From: Sulfuritalea sp. | GTDB lineage: Bacteria > Pseudomonadota > Gammaproteobacteria > Burkholderiales > Rhodocyclaceae | Assembly: GCA_030651305.1 (NCBI GenBank) | Contig: JAUSCI010000051.1 | Coordinates: forward strand, 100,837 to 164,836 | Direction of reading: 5' to 3' | Length of the DNA: 64,000 nucleotides | Shown: positions 17,652-27,964 of the stretch, piece after piece | How the letters are laid out: each line of letters begins with the position of its first letter | How positions within the stretch are numbered: position 1 is the first letter of the stretch | The notes under the pieces: generated by a model | Seen by the model: only the letters and a program-made list of their open reading frames with translations | The model's database searches: none | What the model was told of the DNA's origin: nothing | Made by a program: the position numbers and the translations under genes

Positions 17652-18038
17652 TCAGGTTTTTGGCGGCCCGCCCGGAGGACGCTTCGACTTCTTGAAGAAT
17701 CGCTTCGCTGGCTTGGTTCCTGGCATGGCATCCGGGCGCCGTGCCTGCTCCGGGCGTCGTCCCTGACCTTGGCCGGCGCCTTGGCGTCGTCCTGGGTCCG
17801 ATTGCGCTCCAGGGGATCCCTGAATGCGGTTGCCTGGTGCCAGACAGATCTCGAGCTCGATGATCTCGTCCCAGATGGCATCTGTGCGCTGGTGGTCGGG
17901 GATCGCCAGGAGTTCCCTCAAGCGGCGGCGCGGATCAGGAAGTTGCGGCTCGTTGCGCACGGGCTCGGGAGTTTGCTGCTCGTGGGGTGTGGACTCGAGC
18001 GGTGGCTGTCCAATGGGTTCTTCTTCGTTCATGGACAT
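17652..18038 (-). CDS. Conserved hypothetical protein, acidic/proline-rich with basic tail
   Basis: 128 residues. The N-terminus is acidic and Pro-rich (EEEPIGQPPLESTPHEQQTPEPV). The centre PRRRLRELLAIPDHQRTDAIWDEIIELEICLAPGN is the most ordered, helical part. The C-terminus is basic and Gly/Arg/Pro-rich (RRQGAGQGQGRRPEQARRP, KRFFKKSKRPPGGPPKT), suggesting nucleic-acid or ribosome contact. No family recognised. Located between ftsX and rpoH; 76 bases downstream of ftsX. Start at 18038 or the second Met at 18032. Confidence 0.65.
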   Translation of the reverse strand: MSMNEEEPIGQPPLESTPHEQQTPEPVRNEPQLPDPRRRLRELLAIPDHQRTDAIWDEIIELEICLAPGNRIQGSPGAQSDPGRRQGAGQGQGRRPEQARRPDAMPGTKPAKRFFKKSKRPPGGPPKT

Positions 18039-18114
18039 ATTATCGCCCGAATAGAGCGTTCCAATCCAGTGTTGCCAGTCACGTCAAACGCATTGTTGGT
18101 TTTTTTCCTCAACA

Positions 18115-19008
18115 TTACCTCAAATGTTGCCGCAAGGAGATTACCGCGCCCACCCAGCCGAGGCCAGCGGCGAAGCCCAGTAGCAGTGCCGAGTCATGAG
18201 CATCGAGCGACCGGAGGACGACAGTGAGCTCGTACAGTCGCAGCAGCTCGTTCAAGGGCGCGCGCAGCCAGAGGGCGGCCGCGCCGACCACCAGCCACGC
18301 CACAATACCGCCGCCGAGTCCGAGCAGGACTCCGTAGTAAAGGAACGGGCGCTGAATGAATCCGTCGGTGGCGCCAAGCAATTGACTCACCTCGATTTCC
18401 GCCCGGTGGGTGAGCACCTGCATGCGGATGATGTTGAAACTGATCGCGATCAGCCCGGCGCCAAGCAGTGCGCCGAGCAGAATTACCGACGTACGGCCGA
18501 GCTTGAGCAGTGCGTCAAGCCGGCGCACCCAGGCCGAGTCGAGTTGCACATGCTCGACCTTGGGCCACTGACGGAACTCGACGGCGAGTCTTTCTATCGC
18601 TTCCGGGCGCTCATCCGTGGCGGTGACGACGAATGCATCGGGGAAGGGGTTTGCCGGCAGTGCTTCGATCACATCGCGCAGACCGGGATTGGTCTTCATG
18701 CGCGCCAGCGTCGCTTCCCGCGTCACAAGCAGTACCTGTCTGATACCGCCGTACTTGCCCAGGCGCGATTCAATTTCCGTCGCTGCCTGCCGCTCGGCAT
18801 TGGCCGCCATGAAGATGGAAATCTGGGGTGCGGCGGAAGTCGTGCCAGCCAGCTGCCGTGCATTGGCAAGCAACATCTCGCCGCCTGCCGGCAGGGCCAG
18901 TGCGATCCCGATGGCCAGCAGGGAGAGCAGGCTGTTGACCGGGGCCGCAACCAGCCTGCGCAGCGCCAGCAGGCCGGCTTTCCGGTGGTGAGTGAGCCAG
19001 ACCTTCAC
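18115..19008 (-). CDS. ftsX: Cell-division ABC transporter permease FtsX
   Basis: Membrane partner of FtsE; in related bacteria the complex controls murein hydrolase activation at the septum. 297 residues, four transmembrane helices (about 22-45, 170-195, 220-245, 270-292) with a large periplasmic loop between the first two. That loop contains LVTREATLARMKTNPGLRDVIEALPANPFPDAFVV, the FtsX extracellular domain. It starts within the last codons of ftsE (ATGA overlap). Confidence 0.95.
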   Translation of the reverse strand: MKVWLTHHRKAGLLALRRLVAAPVNSLLSLLAIGIALALPAGGEMLLANARQLAGTTSAAPQISIFMAANAERQAATEIESRLGKYGGIRQVLLVTREATLARMKTNPGLRDVIEALPANPFPDAFVVTATDERPEAIERLAVEFRQWPKVEHVQLDSAWVRRLDALLKLGRTSVILLGALLGAGLIAISFNIIRMQVLTHRAEIEVSQLLGATDGFIQRPFLYYGVLLGLGGGIVAWLVVGAAALWLRAPLNELLRLYELTVVLRSLDAHDSALLLGFAAGLGWVGAVISLRQHLR

Positions 19009-19652
19009 GGCAGGAGCTTTCCGTGATTCAGCTGCACACGTCGCGCACCTGGAAACAAGTCGTTGGCATAGGTGGCAATCAACACCGTAACGCCGACATG
19101 GTGGAATTCGTGAAAAATGCGCGCCACATCCGCCGCGGTCTCGCTGTCAAGATGTGCGGTGGGTTCGTCGGCCAGCAGCAGGTTCGGCCGATTCACCACG
19201 GCGCGGGCAATCGCCAGACGCTGCTGTTCGCCGCCCGACAGCATTACCGGCAGGGCTTTCTCGCGGCTGGCCAGGCCGACTTTGTCCAGCGCGGCGCGTA
19301 CGCGCTGGGCGGCGTCCCTGGTCGGAAACCCGACAATGGACAGGGGCAGCAGGACGTTCTCGAACACGGAACGGTCGAACAGCAACTTCTGGTCCTGGAA
19401 CACCATGCCGATGCGCCGGCGCAGATAGGGCAGGGCCGAACGCGAGAGTCCGCCGACGTTCTGGCCGCCAACCAGAACCGCTCCTGCCGTGCATTTCTCA
19501 ACTGCCGCAATCAACTTGAGCAGTGTCGATTTTCCGGCCCCGGAGTGCCCATTGACAACCACCATTTCCCGCTCCGCCACCTGAAAACTAAGGTCGGATA
19601 GCGCATCGATACCCGGCTCATAGCGCTTCGAAACGCGATCAAAACGGATCAC
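19005..19652 (-). CDS. ftsE: Cell-division ABC transporter ATPase FtsE
   Basis: 215 residues. Walker A is [13 protein letters not shown] (about 36-48), the Q-loop is [19 protein letters not shown], the signature is [17 protein letters not shown], Walker B is [12 protein letters not shown], and the switch His is replaced by an A-T-Y context near IATYANDL, where most ABC ATPases have TH. It overlaps ftsY and ftsX by four bases on each side, so the three genes form one coupled operon. Confidence 0.95.
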   Translation of the reverse strand: MIRFDRVSKRYEPGIDALSDLSFQVAEREMVVVNGHSGAGKSTLLKLIAAVEKCTAGAVLVGGQNVGGLSRSALPYLRRRIGMVFQDQKLLFDRSVFENVLLPLSIVGFPTRDAAQRVRAALDKVGLASREKALPVMLSGGEQQRLAIARAVVNRPNLLLADEPTAHLDSETAADVARIFHEFHHVGVTVLIATYANDLFPGARRVQLNHGKLLP

Positions 19653-20629
19653 CGGGACGGTCCCAGCAAGGCCTCGACAAATTCGCCGACGCGGAAGGCC
19701 TGCAGATCATCGATGCCTTCGCCAACTCCTATGAAGCGGACCGGCTTCGGACACTGCCGAGCGATGGCGGCGAGGGCGCCGCCCTTGGCGGTGCCGTCGA
19801 GCTTGGTGATGACCAGCCCAGTCACAGCGATGGCCTTGTCGAAGGCTTTGACCTGCTGTACCGCGTTCTGGCCGATGTTGGCGTCAAGCACCAGCAGCAC
19901 TTCGTGGGGACCGGACGCATCGGCCTTCTGGATCACCCGGCGAATCTTGGCGATCTCTTCCATCAGGTGCAGTTGGGTCGGCAGGCGGCCTGCGGTATCG
20001 GCGAGGACGACGTCGATCTTGCGGGCGCGGGCGGCACTGATGGCGTCAAACACGACCGCTGCCGGATCGCCGGATTCCTGGGCGATGACGGTGACGTTGT
20101 TTCTTTCTCCCCAGGCCGTCAGTTGCTCGCGGGCCGCGGCACGAAAGGTGTCGCCAGCGGCGAGCAGAACTCTCTTGCCCTGGCTCTGAAAGTGTTTGGC
20201 GAGTTTGCCGATGGAAGTGGTCTTGCCGGCTCCGTTGACGCCGGCGATCATGATGACGAAGGGTTGGTGGCCGCCCACATCCAGCGTCTGCTCGAGCGGC
20301 GCCAGAAGGGTTTGCAGCCCTTTCGCCAGAGCCGACCGCAGTTGGGATGGAGTTTCCAGCTTGTCACGCTTCACGGTGGCCTTTAGTTCCGCCAGCAGCC
20401 AGTGCGTTGCCTCGACGCCGCAATCCGCCATCAGCAACGTGGTTTCCAGATCGTCGAGCAGTTCATCGTCGATCTTCGTCCGGCTGAAAAGCTCGGTCAG
20501 TGGCGTATTGAGGGTGTCACGGGTGCGGGACAGGCCGGCCTTGAGACGTTCGCTCCACGAAGCGCCCGGCGCCTCGGTTACGGGAGCCTTGGAGGCGGGA
20601 TCGTCCTTTGTTTTCAGGAAACCAAACAT
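19649..20629 (-). CDS. ftsY: Signal recognition particle receptor FtsY
   Basis: GTPase that docks SRP-ribosome complexes at the membrane. 326 residues from the ATG of MFGFLKTK; the frame extends upstream to 20671. A short acidic/charged A region precedes the N domain (LKAGLSRTRDTLNTPLTELF). G domain motifs are G1 GVNGAGKTTSIGKLA, G2 DTFRAAAREQL, G3 DTAGRLPTQ, G4 TKLDGTAKGG and the closing IGVGEGIDDLQAFRVGEFVEALL. The A region is much shorter than in enteric bacteria, as is common in betaproteobacteria. Confidence 0.96.
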   Translation of the reverse strand: MFGFLKTKDDPASKAPVTEAPGASWSERLKAGLSRTRDTLNTPLTELFSRTKIDDELLDDLETTLLMADCGVEATHWLLAELKATVKRDKLETPSQLRSALAKGLQTLLAPLEQTLDVGGHQPFVIMIAGVNGAGKTTSIGKLAKHFQSQGKRVLLAAGDTFRAAAREQLTAWGERNNVTVIAQESGDPAAVVFDAISAARARKIDVVLADTAGRLPTQLHLMEEIAKIRRVIQKADASGPHEVLLVLDANIGQNAVQQVKAFDKAIAVTGLVITKLDGTAKGGALAAIARQCPKPVRFIGVGEGIDDLQAFRVGEFVEALLGPSR

Positions 20630-20717
20630 GCGGAATGCGGTCGGAGGCTTGAGCCGCGCTAAGATGCGCAATGAAAGATTTTAACAGAAGCCTTTTTTGA
20701 ACCCACCCAGACCCGCC

Positions 20718-22082
20718 ATGAAACCACTGCTTGCAGCCTCCGTCGTTCTGGCTTGCGCCGTATCGCCAGCGCCGACTTTCGCCAACCCGTTTGAAACGCA
20801 ACTCGCCAATGGCTTGCGCGTCATTGTCAAGGAGGACCGCCGCGCGCCGACTGTCGTGCATATGGTCTGGTACCGCGCCGGCAGCATGGACGAAAAGGAT
20901 GGCACCTCGGGTGTTGCCCATGCACTGGAACACCTCATGTTCAAAGGCACCAAGAATCTCTCCGCGGGAGAATTCAACAAACGAGTGGCCGAAGCCGGCG
21001 GCCGCGACAACGCCTTCACCAGCCGTGACTACACCGCCTACTTCCAGATCGTGCCAAAGGCCGCGCTGCCCGAAATGATGCAACTCGAATCGGACCGCAT
21101 GGCGAACCTGAAACTGGACGCCAAGGAATTCGCGTCCGAGATTCAGGTGGTCATGGAAGAACGGCGGTTGCGCACCGACGACAATCCACATGCGCTGGTG
21201 CACGAAGCGCTAAATTCGGTGATATTCCAGGCGCATCCTTACCGTCGCCCGATCATCGGCTGGATGGATGACCTGGAGCACCTGACCTGGCAGGATGCGC
21301 GTGATTGGTACAAGCAGTGGTATACGCCGAACAACGCCTATGTGGTGGTGGTGGGCGACGTCGATCACCGCGAGGTGTTTCGTCTGGCGCAGAAGTATTA
21401 CGGCCCGCACAAGGTGCATGCGTTGCCGGAACGCAAGCCGCAGAACGAACCGGAGCAGGCCGGCATACGGCGGGTGAGCGTCAAGGCGCCGGCCAAACTG
21501 CCCTACCTCGCCATGGCGTGGAAGATGCCCAAGCTGCGCGATGTGCAGAAGGATCGCGATCCTTACGCGCTGGACGTACTGGCGACGGTGCTCGATGGCA
21601 ATGACGCCTCGCGCTTCGCCCGCAATCTGGTGCGCGGCAGTCGTGTCGCGCAGTCGGTCGGTGCCGGCTACGACCCCACGCTGCGCGGCGAGGCGAACTT
21701 CGTCCTCGACGGCCAACCGGCCGAAGGCAAGACCATTGCCGACCTGGAAGCCGCGCTGCGTGGCGAGATCAAGCGCATTCAGGACGAAGGCGTGTCGGCA
21801 GAGGAACTCGCCCGTGTCAAGACCCAGTCCATCGCGGCGCAGATCTACAAGCGTGATTCGCTGATGGCCCAGGCCATGGAAATAGGTGGTGTCGAGGCGG
21901 CCGGGCAGTCCTGGAGAGACATTGATACCCTGCTGGAAAAAATCAAGAGCGTTACTGCGGAAGAGGTGCAGGCCGTCGCGAAGAAGTACTTCACGGACGA
22001 CACCCTGAGCATTGCCGTGCTCGATCCGCAGCCTGTCGATAAAAGCAAACCGAAGAAGCCCTCCGGGGCAGTGAGGCATTGA
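20718..22082 (+). CDS. M16 zinc metallopeptidase, catalytic subunit
   Basis: 454 residues from ATG 20718 with signal peptide (KPLLAASVVLACAVSPAPTFA). The inverted zinc motif H-x-x-E-H is H68-A-L-E71-H72 in GVAHALEHLMFKGT, with the third ligand Glu expected in NPHALVHEALNSV about 76 residues later. The C-terminal half has the paired M16C domain. It pairs with the next gene, which lacks the zinc motif, as in periplasmic two-subunit M16 peptidases. The signal-peptide cleavage region is encoded by a copy of the 23-bp repeat. Divergent from ftsY. Confidence 0.92.
   Translation: MKPLLAASVVLACAVSPAPTFANPFETQLANGLRVIVKEDRRAPTVVHMVWYRAGSMDEKDGTSGVAHALEHLMFKGTKNLSAGEFNKRVAEAGGRDNAFTSRDYTAYFQIVPKAALPEMMQLESDRMANLKLDAKEFASEIQVVMEERRLRTDDNPHALVHEALNSVIFQAHPYRRPIIGWMDDLEHLTWQDARDWYKQWYTPNNAYVVVVGDVDHREVFRLAQKYYGPHKVHALPERKPQNEPEQAGIRRVSVKAPAKLPYLAMAWKMPKLRDVQKDRDPYALDVLATVLDGNDASRFARNLVRGSRVAQSVGAGYDPTLRGEANFVLDGQPAEGKTIADLEAALRGEIKRIQDEGVSAEELARVKTQSIAAQIYKRDSLMAQAMEIGGVEAAGQSWRDIDTLLEKIKSVTAEEVQAVAKKYFTDDTLSIAVLDPQPVDKSKPKKPSGAVRH
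20754..20776 (-). repeat. 23-bp dispersed repeat, copy 3
   Basis: Reverse orientation. In the consensus orientation it reads GTCGGCG, CTGGCGATA, CGGCGCA. It encodes S-P-A-P-T at the end of the M16 peptidase signal sequence. Confidence 0.75.
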
Positions 22083-23524
22083 TGAAGCAAAGCAAATTGA
22101 ACGCCCCCCACCCCCATACCCGCCCCGGGGCGGGGCTACTGATGAAGCCCCTGCGCAGCAAGAAGGCCAGCATAGCTGGCGCGTCGCTGCGCATGGTCGG
22201 CTCGCTTCGCTCGATTATTGTGGGGCGCTCGCGAGTTCGTTTCACGTTGATCTGCCTGCTGACGTCCCTGGCATCGAGCCTGGCCCTGGCCGGCGTCAAG
22301 ATCGAGCACTGGGTAGCTCCCTCCGGAGCGAAGGTGTATTTCATCGAAACACGCGTACTGCCCATCCTCGACGTTCAGATCGATTTTGCGGCAGGCGCCG
22401 CCTTTGTTCCCGCCGGCAAGTCCGGCCTTGCCGGTCTGACACAGGGCCTGCTGGAAACCGGCGCCGCCGACCTGGATGAAGAGCATATCGCCGGGCGCCT
22501 GGTCGACATAGGTGCGCGACTCGGTGGCGGGGCCGACAGCGATCGGGCCAGCGTTGGCGTGCGTACCCTCTCGAGCAAACCCGAGAAAGAGGCCGCGCTC
22601 GACCTGCTGCGCACCGTGCTCTCGGCGCCGACTTTTCCGCAATCCGTGCTCGAGCGCGAGCGCGGGCGCACCATTGCCGCCATTCGCGAAGCGGAGACGC
22701 GGCCCGATGCCGTTGCCGGCAAGCGCTTCGCCGCAGCCATCTACCCCGGCCACCCTTATGGCACAAGCCCGACCGTGGAGAGTGTGGGCGCCGTCACGCG
22801 CGACGACCTCGTGGCATTCCACCGCCAGCATTACGGCGCCAGGGGCGCAGTCGTATCCATAATCGGCGACGTATCGCGGGCGGAGGCCGAGGCTATCGCC
22901 CAACGCCTCACGGAAGCGTTGCCGGCAGGAGGCGGCAACCTCGTCCCGCCGGAGGTAACGAAGCCGCTGCGCGGCACCATCAAGATAGCCCATCCGGCGG
23001 CGCAAAGTCATGTTCACATCGGCTTGCCGGCGATCCGCCGCAGCGATCCCGACTATTTCCCGTTGCTGGTGGGCAATTACACGCTGGGTGGCGGAGGGTT
23101 TGTTTCGCGCCTGATGAAGGAAGTCCGCGAGAAGCGTGGTTATGCCTATAGCGTGTATTCCTACTTTGCCCCGCGCAAAATGGAGGGCCCGTTCGAGATC
23201 GGCCTGCAAACCAAGCGCGAACAGGTCGCCGATGCGCTCAAGGTCGTGGATGAAGTGCTGACGGACTATATGGCCAAAGGCCCGACGCCGAAGGAACTGG
23301 CGGCAGCGAAAAAGAACATGGTCGATGGGCTTGCGCTGCGCATGGACAGCAACGCCAAGCTGCTCGGCTATCTCTCCACGATCGGTTTTTACGGCCTGCC
23401 GCTGACCTACCTCGATGATTTCCCGGCGAAGGTGAAAGCCGTGACTGTCGAGCAGGTGAAGGCTGCTTTTGCCCGGCATGTAAAGGTTGAAAACCTGGTT
23501 ACCGTCATTGTTGCCGCCGATTGA
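22082..23524 (+). CDS. M16 peptidase-like protein, non-catalytic subunit
   Basis: 480 residues from the ATG that overlaps the previous stop (TGATG), with GAGG six bases upstream. The M16 core begins near IEHWVAPSGAKVYFIETRVLPILDVQIDFAAGA and lacks H-x-x-E-H (it reads GLAGLTQGLLETGA), so it is the inactive partner. The R/Y pair region GGGGFVSRLMKEVREKRGYAYSVYSY is typical of M16 C-domains. A recognisable signal peptide (RVRFTLICLLTSLASSLALA) starts only at about residue 46. The first about 40 residues are encoded by a GC-rich palindromic repeat, so a later start (ATG 22193 or GTG 22220) is possible. Confidence 0.88.
   Translation: MKQSKLNAPHPHTRPGAGLLMKPLRSKKASIAGASLRMVGSLRSIIVGRSRVRFTLICLLTSLASSLALAGVKIEHWVAPSGAKVYFIETRVLPILDVQIDFAAGAAFVPAGKSGLAGLTQGLLETGAADLDEEHIAGRLVDIGARLGGGADSDRASVGVRTLSSKPEKEAALDLLRTVLSAPTFPQSVLERERGRTIAAIREAETRPDAVAGKRFAAAIYPGHPYGTSPTVESVGAVTRDDLVAFHRQHYGARGAVVSIIGDVSRAEAEAIAQRLTEALPAGGGNLVPPEVTKPLRGTIKIAHPAAQSHVHIGLPAIRRSDPDYFPLLVGNYTLGGGGFVSRLMKEVREKRGYAYSVYSYFAPRKMEGPFEIGLQTKREQVADALKVVDEVLTDYMAKGPTPKELAAAKKNMVDGLALRMDSNAKLLGYLSTIGFYGLPLTYLDDFPAKVKAVTVEQVKAAFARHVKVENLVTVIVAAD
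22101..22160. repeat. GC-rich palindromic (REP-like) sequence at the start of the second M16 gene
   Basis: Contains the perfect 16-bp palindrome CCCGCCCCGGGGCGGG (22119-22134), preceded by a C-run (CCCCCCACCCCC). It is followed by GGGGCT/AGCCCC arms around ACTGATGA. Composition is unlike the coding sequence around it. It resembles the GC-rich palindromic intergenic repeats of betaproteobacteria and appears to have inserted between a ribosome-binding site and a signal peptide. Confidence 0.5.
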
Positions 23525-23527
23525 TCC

Positions 23528-24549
<1,022 letters not shown>

Positions 24550-24553
24550 CTAA

Positions 24554-24829
<276 letters not shown>

Positions 24830-24836
24830 GGGCCCG

Positions 24837-25661
24837 CTATCGCTGGCAGCCTGAGCAGAAGAAGGTTGCGCGCTGTCCCTGCCGCAGTTCCCTGATGGTG
24901 CGGCCACAGACATGGCACGGCGTGCCGGCGCGGCCGTAGACAAAATACTGCTGCTGGAAATAGCCGGAACTGCCGTCGGAATGAATGAAGTCGCGCAGGC
25001 TGCTGCCACCGGCGTCAATGGCGGCAGCCAGCGTCGTCTTGATCGCCGGGACGAGGCGCTGCAGGCGCTTCAGCGATATCCGGCCGGCGGCCGTGCGCGG
25101 ATCGATGCCGGCGCGGAACAGGCTTTCGGAGGCATAGATGTTGCCGATGCCGACGACGCGATGGCTGTCCATCAAGGTCGGTTTGATTGCCGCCGAGAGG
25201 CCGGAAAGTTCCTGCTTGAGCCATGCGGCGCTGAACTCCTCCGTCAGCGGCTCGACGCCGAGCCCGGCCAGCAGAGGATGCAGCAGCGGATCGCCGGGCA
25301 GCCAGAGTATGGCGCCGAAGCGACGCGGGTCGCGTAGCCTCAACGCGACCGCCTTGTTCCTGATGGTGAAGACCAGATCGAAGTGATCATGTTTTTCGGC
25401 GGGGAGTGTGGCGGGAACCAGTCTCAAACTGCCCGACATGCCGAGGTGGATCATCAGATGTCCGTGGTCAAATTCCAGCAACAGGTATTTGCCACGACGG
25501 CTTACGCCCGCCAGGCAATGTCCGGCGAGGATACGCTGCAGATTCTCCGGCAGCGGATAGCGCAATGAAGGAGTCCGGGCGACCGCCCCAGAGACGCGCC
25601 GGCCGGTCAGAACGGGCGCAATGCCGCGGCGGGTGACCTCGACCTCGGGCAGTTCAGGCAT
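24837..25661 (-). CDS. mutM: Formamidopyrimidine-DNA glycosylase
   Basis: Base-excision repair enzyme that removes 8-oxoguanine and formamidopyrimidines and nicks the strand. 274 residues. The N-terminal catalytic Pro follows the start (PELPEVEVTRRGI). The H2TH region has MDSHRVVGIGNIYASESLFRAGIDP. The C-terminal zinc finger has C-x2-C (PCHVCG) and C-x2-C (FFCSGCQR). Convergent with the ferredoxin gene with only seven bases between stops. Confidence 0.96.
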   Translation of the reverse strand: MPELPEVEVTRRGIAPVLTGRRVSGAVARTPSLRYPLPENLQRILAGHCLAGVSRRGKYLLLEFDHGHLMIHLGMSGSLRLVPATLPAEKHDHFDLVFTIRNKAVALRLRDPRRFGAILWLPGDPLLHPLLAGLGVEPLTEEFSAAWLKQELSGLSAAIKPTLMDSHRVVGIGNIYASESLFRAGIDPRTAAGRISLKRLQRLVPAIKTTLAAAIDAGGSSLRDFIHSDGSSGYFQQQYFVYGRAGTPCHVCGRTIRELRQGQRATFFCSGCQR

Positions 25662-25751
25662 GCCGGGACTCGCACGAAACAGCGGGCGAAACTGCTAACA
25701 TCGCCGCATTGTATGTGACAGGACCGCTTGTTCCAATCAGGTGCCGTGCCC

Positions 25752-27440
25752 ATGAACCATTTTTTCCGTTTCTTTGCGCTTCTCGTCATGCTGGCCGGTG
25801 CCCGCGCATGGGCGCAGGCACCGGTTGCGCCGCCGGCACCCAAAGAGGATCGGCTGCCGAAGCAGGAATTGACCGGGCAGATTCTCTATCAGTTTCTGCT
25901 CGCCGAAATTGCCGCCCAGCGAGGCCAGTTCGGGCTTTCTGCCAGCGCGTATCTCGATCTGGCAATGAGCACGCGCGATCCGCGAATTGTGCGGCGGGCT
26001 GCAGAGATCGCCTTTCACGCGCGTCAGTACGATGCCGCGCTGACGGTCTGCCGGCTGTGGCTCAGTCTTGAGCCGGAATCCGCGCAAGCAAAGCAGATGC
26101 TGTCCACCTTGCTGCTCGCCAGCGGGCGTATCGAAGAACTGGCCGACAGCCTCGCCCGCGATCTGGCGGCGGAGGCTCCGGGCGTGGGTGATGCCCTGAT
26201 CCGGCTGGCTCGCGCCTTCGTTCGCTATCCGGACAAGCTGGCGATACAGCGGCTGTTGGACCGGCTAACCCAGCCCTATCTCGATCTTGCCGAAGCTCAC
26301 TTGGTGCGCGCGCAGGCCGCGGCGGGAGCTGGGGATGCCGACCGCGCCCGCCGCGAGATCGATCAGGCGCTGGAGATGCGTCCGGCATGGGAGCTGGCGG
26401 CCTTGTTCAAGGCCGAGATGCTGCCCAAAGGGGCAGCACAACTCGATTTCCTCAAGACCTGGCTGGCGGCCAATCCAGACGCCCACGATGTGCGTCTGGG
26501 TTATGCCAGAGGGCTGGTGAGCGAAAAGCGCTACGAAGCGGCGCGTATCGAGTTCCGTCGCCTGCTGTCGGCCAACCCGAGCAATCCGGACATGATTTAC
26601 GCCGTCGGGATACTCTCGCTGCAGGTCAACGATGCGGCCGAAGCGGAGCAGCAGCTCAAGCGTTTCGTCGAAATCGGACGCGGTGAACTGGATCCGGCAC
26701 GGTTCTATCTGGGGCAAATTGCCGATCAGGCCGGGCGTCCCGACGACGCCTTGCGCTGGTATGACCAGGTCGCCGCCGGCGAGCATGCCATGCCGGCGAA
26801 GGTGCGGGCATCCCAGATCTTGCTGCGCCAGGGCAAGCTCGACGAGGCGCGCGAGCGGCTTGCCGCTGCGCGCGCCAAAGCGCCGGGCGACATCCGCCTG
26901 GTGGTGGCCGAGGCCCAGTTGCTGCGTGATGCAGGGCGCCACGAGGACGCCTTTGCCTTTCTTGCCAAAGTGCTGGAAGTGCAGCCTGACCAGGCTGACC
27001 TTCTCTACGAGACTGCACTGGCCGCTGAGAAGCTCGGCTATGTGGATGTATCAGAGCGCCATCTGCGACGTATGATCGCTCTCAAGCCTGACTCGGCGCA
27101 AGCCTATAACGCGCTCGGCTTTTCGCTGGTTGAGCGCAATCTGCGGCTTGAAGAAGCCGCGCAACTGATCGACCAGGCCTTGTCGCTGGCACCGGATGAT
27201 CCTTTCATTCTTGACAGCAAGGGCTGGCTGTTGTTCCGTCAGGGCAACCGGGCTGCGGCTCTGGAGGCCCTGCAGAAGGCCTTTGCCAAGAAACCCGATC
27301 CCGAGATTGCCGCCCATATAGGTGAAGTGCTGTGGGCTCTGGGTCGGGCAGACGAGGCAAAGATCGTTTGGCGCGAGGCGACCAAGGCTTACCCGACCAA
27401 CGAAGCGCTGGCGGCGACTATCAAGCGATTCGTCCCTTGA
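25752..27440 (+). CDS. TPR-repeat exported protein upstream of lolB
   Basis: 562 residues from ATG 25752, with a signal peptide (FFRFFALLVMLAGARAWA). The rest is tetratricopeptide-like helical hairpins; clear repeats include AEQQLKRFVEIGRGELDPARFYLGQIADQ, and the C-terminal block AYNALGFSLVERNLRLEEAAQLIDQAL, FILDSKGWLLFRQGNRAAALEALQKAF and AAHIGEVLWALGRADEAKIVWREA. Present between mutM and lolB in many betaproteobacteria. Likely a periplasmic scaffold; partner unknown. Its stop overlaps the lolB TTG start. Confidence 0.85.
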   Translation: MNHFFRFFALLVMLAGARAWAQAPVAPPAPKEDRLPKQELTGQILYQFLLAEIAAQRGQFGLSASAYLDLAMSTRDPRIVRRAAEIAFHARQYDAALTVCRLWLSLEPESAQAKQMLSTLLLASGRIEELADSLARDLAAEAPGVGDALIRLARAFVRYPDKLAIQRLLDRLTQPYLDLAEAHLVRAQAAAGAGDADRARREIDQALEMRPAWELAALFKAEMLPKGAAQLDFLKTWLAANPDAHDVRLGYARGLVSEKRYEAARIEFRRLLSANPSNPDMIYAVGILSLQVNDAAEAEQQLKRFVEIGRGELDPARFYLGQIADQAGRPDDALRWYDQVAAGEHAMPAKVRASQILLRQGKLDEARERLAAARAKAPGDIRLVVAEAQLLRDAGRHEDAFAFLAKVLEVQPDQADLLYETALAAEKLGYVDVSERHLRRMIALKPDSAQAYNALGFSLVERNLRLEEAAQLIDQALSLAPDDPFILDSKGWLLFRQGNRAAALEALQKAFAKKPDPEIAAHIGEVLWALGRADEAKIVWREATKAYPTNEALAATIKRFVP

Positions 27441-27964
27441 GATACTGGCTGGCTTGCCTTGCCGCCCTGCTGCTGGTGGCGTGCACCGAGGCGCCACCGC
27501 TATCCGAGGTCGCGCTGACCCTCGGTCCGCCGCTGCAACGGTTTACCGCCGAGGGGCGTATTTCGATGCGCCGGGGCGATCGCCGCGATCATTTGCGCTT
27601 TCGCTGGGAGCACGCCCCGGGCAGTGATGTCGTGCTGCTCATGTCGCCGCTGGGGCAGGGCATGGCCGAACTGGCGCGCGATGCAGCCGGCGCGCGGCTG
27701 ACGCAGCCGAATCAAGCTGTCGTTGCGGCCGACACCCTGCCGCAATTGGCACAACGCGTTTTCGGTGCGCCGCTGCCGCTGGAAGCCGTGGCTGACTGGC
27801 TGCGCGGCGCGCGTCCGGAGCTAGTCGGCGAAATTGACGGTTGGCACGTGACAATCAGCGACACCTCGCCGTTCCGCCAGAGCCGACTCTTGAGGGTGAT
27901 GGAAGCCAACCGCGAGGATGTCGAATTCAAGCTGATTGTCGACGACTGGGATGCGCCTGAATGA
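27437..27964 (+). CDS. lolB: Outer-membrane lipoprotein insertion factor LolB
   Basis: Receives lipoproteins from LolA and inserts them in the outer membrane; itself a lipoprotein. The TTG at 27437 is favoured since it gives a compact lipoprotein signal (RYWLACLAALLLVAC, lipidated Cys at about 16) and overlaps the TPR gene stop. 175 residues. LolB fold features include FTAEGRISMRRGDRRDHLRFRWEH and LRGARPELVGEIDGWHVTIS. It overlaps ispE by ATGA, the usual lolB-ispE order. Confidence 0.88.
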   Translation: MRYWLACLAALLLVACTEAPPLSEVALTLGPPLQRFTAEGRISMRRGDRRDHLRFRWEHAPGSDVVLLMSPLGQGMAELARDAAGARLTQPNQAVVAADTLPQLAQRVFGAPLPLEAVADWLRGARPELVGEIDGWHVTISDTSPFRQSRLLRVMEANREDVEFKLIVDDWDAPE

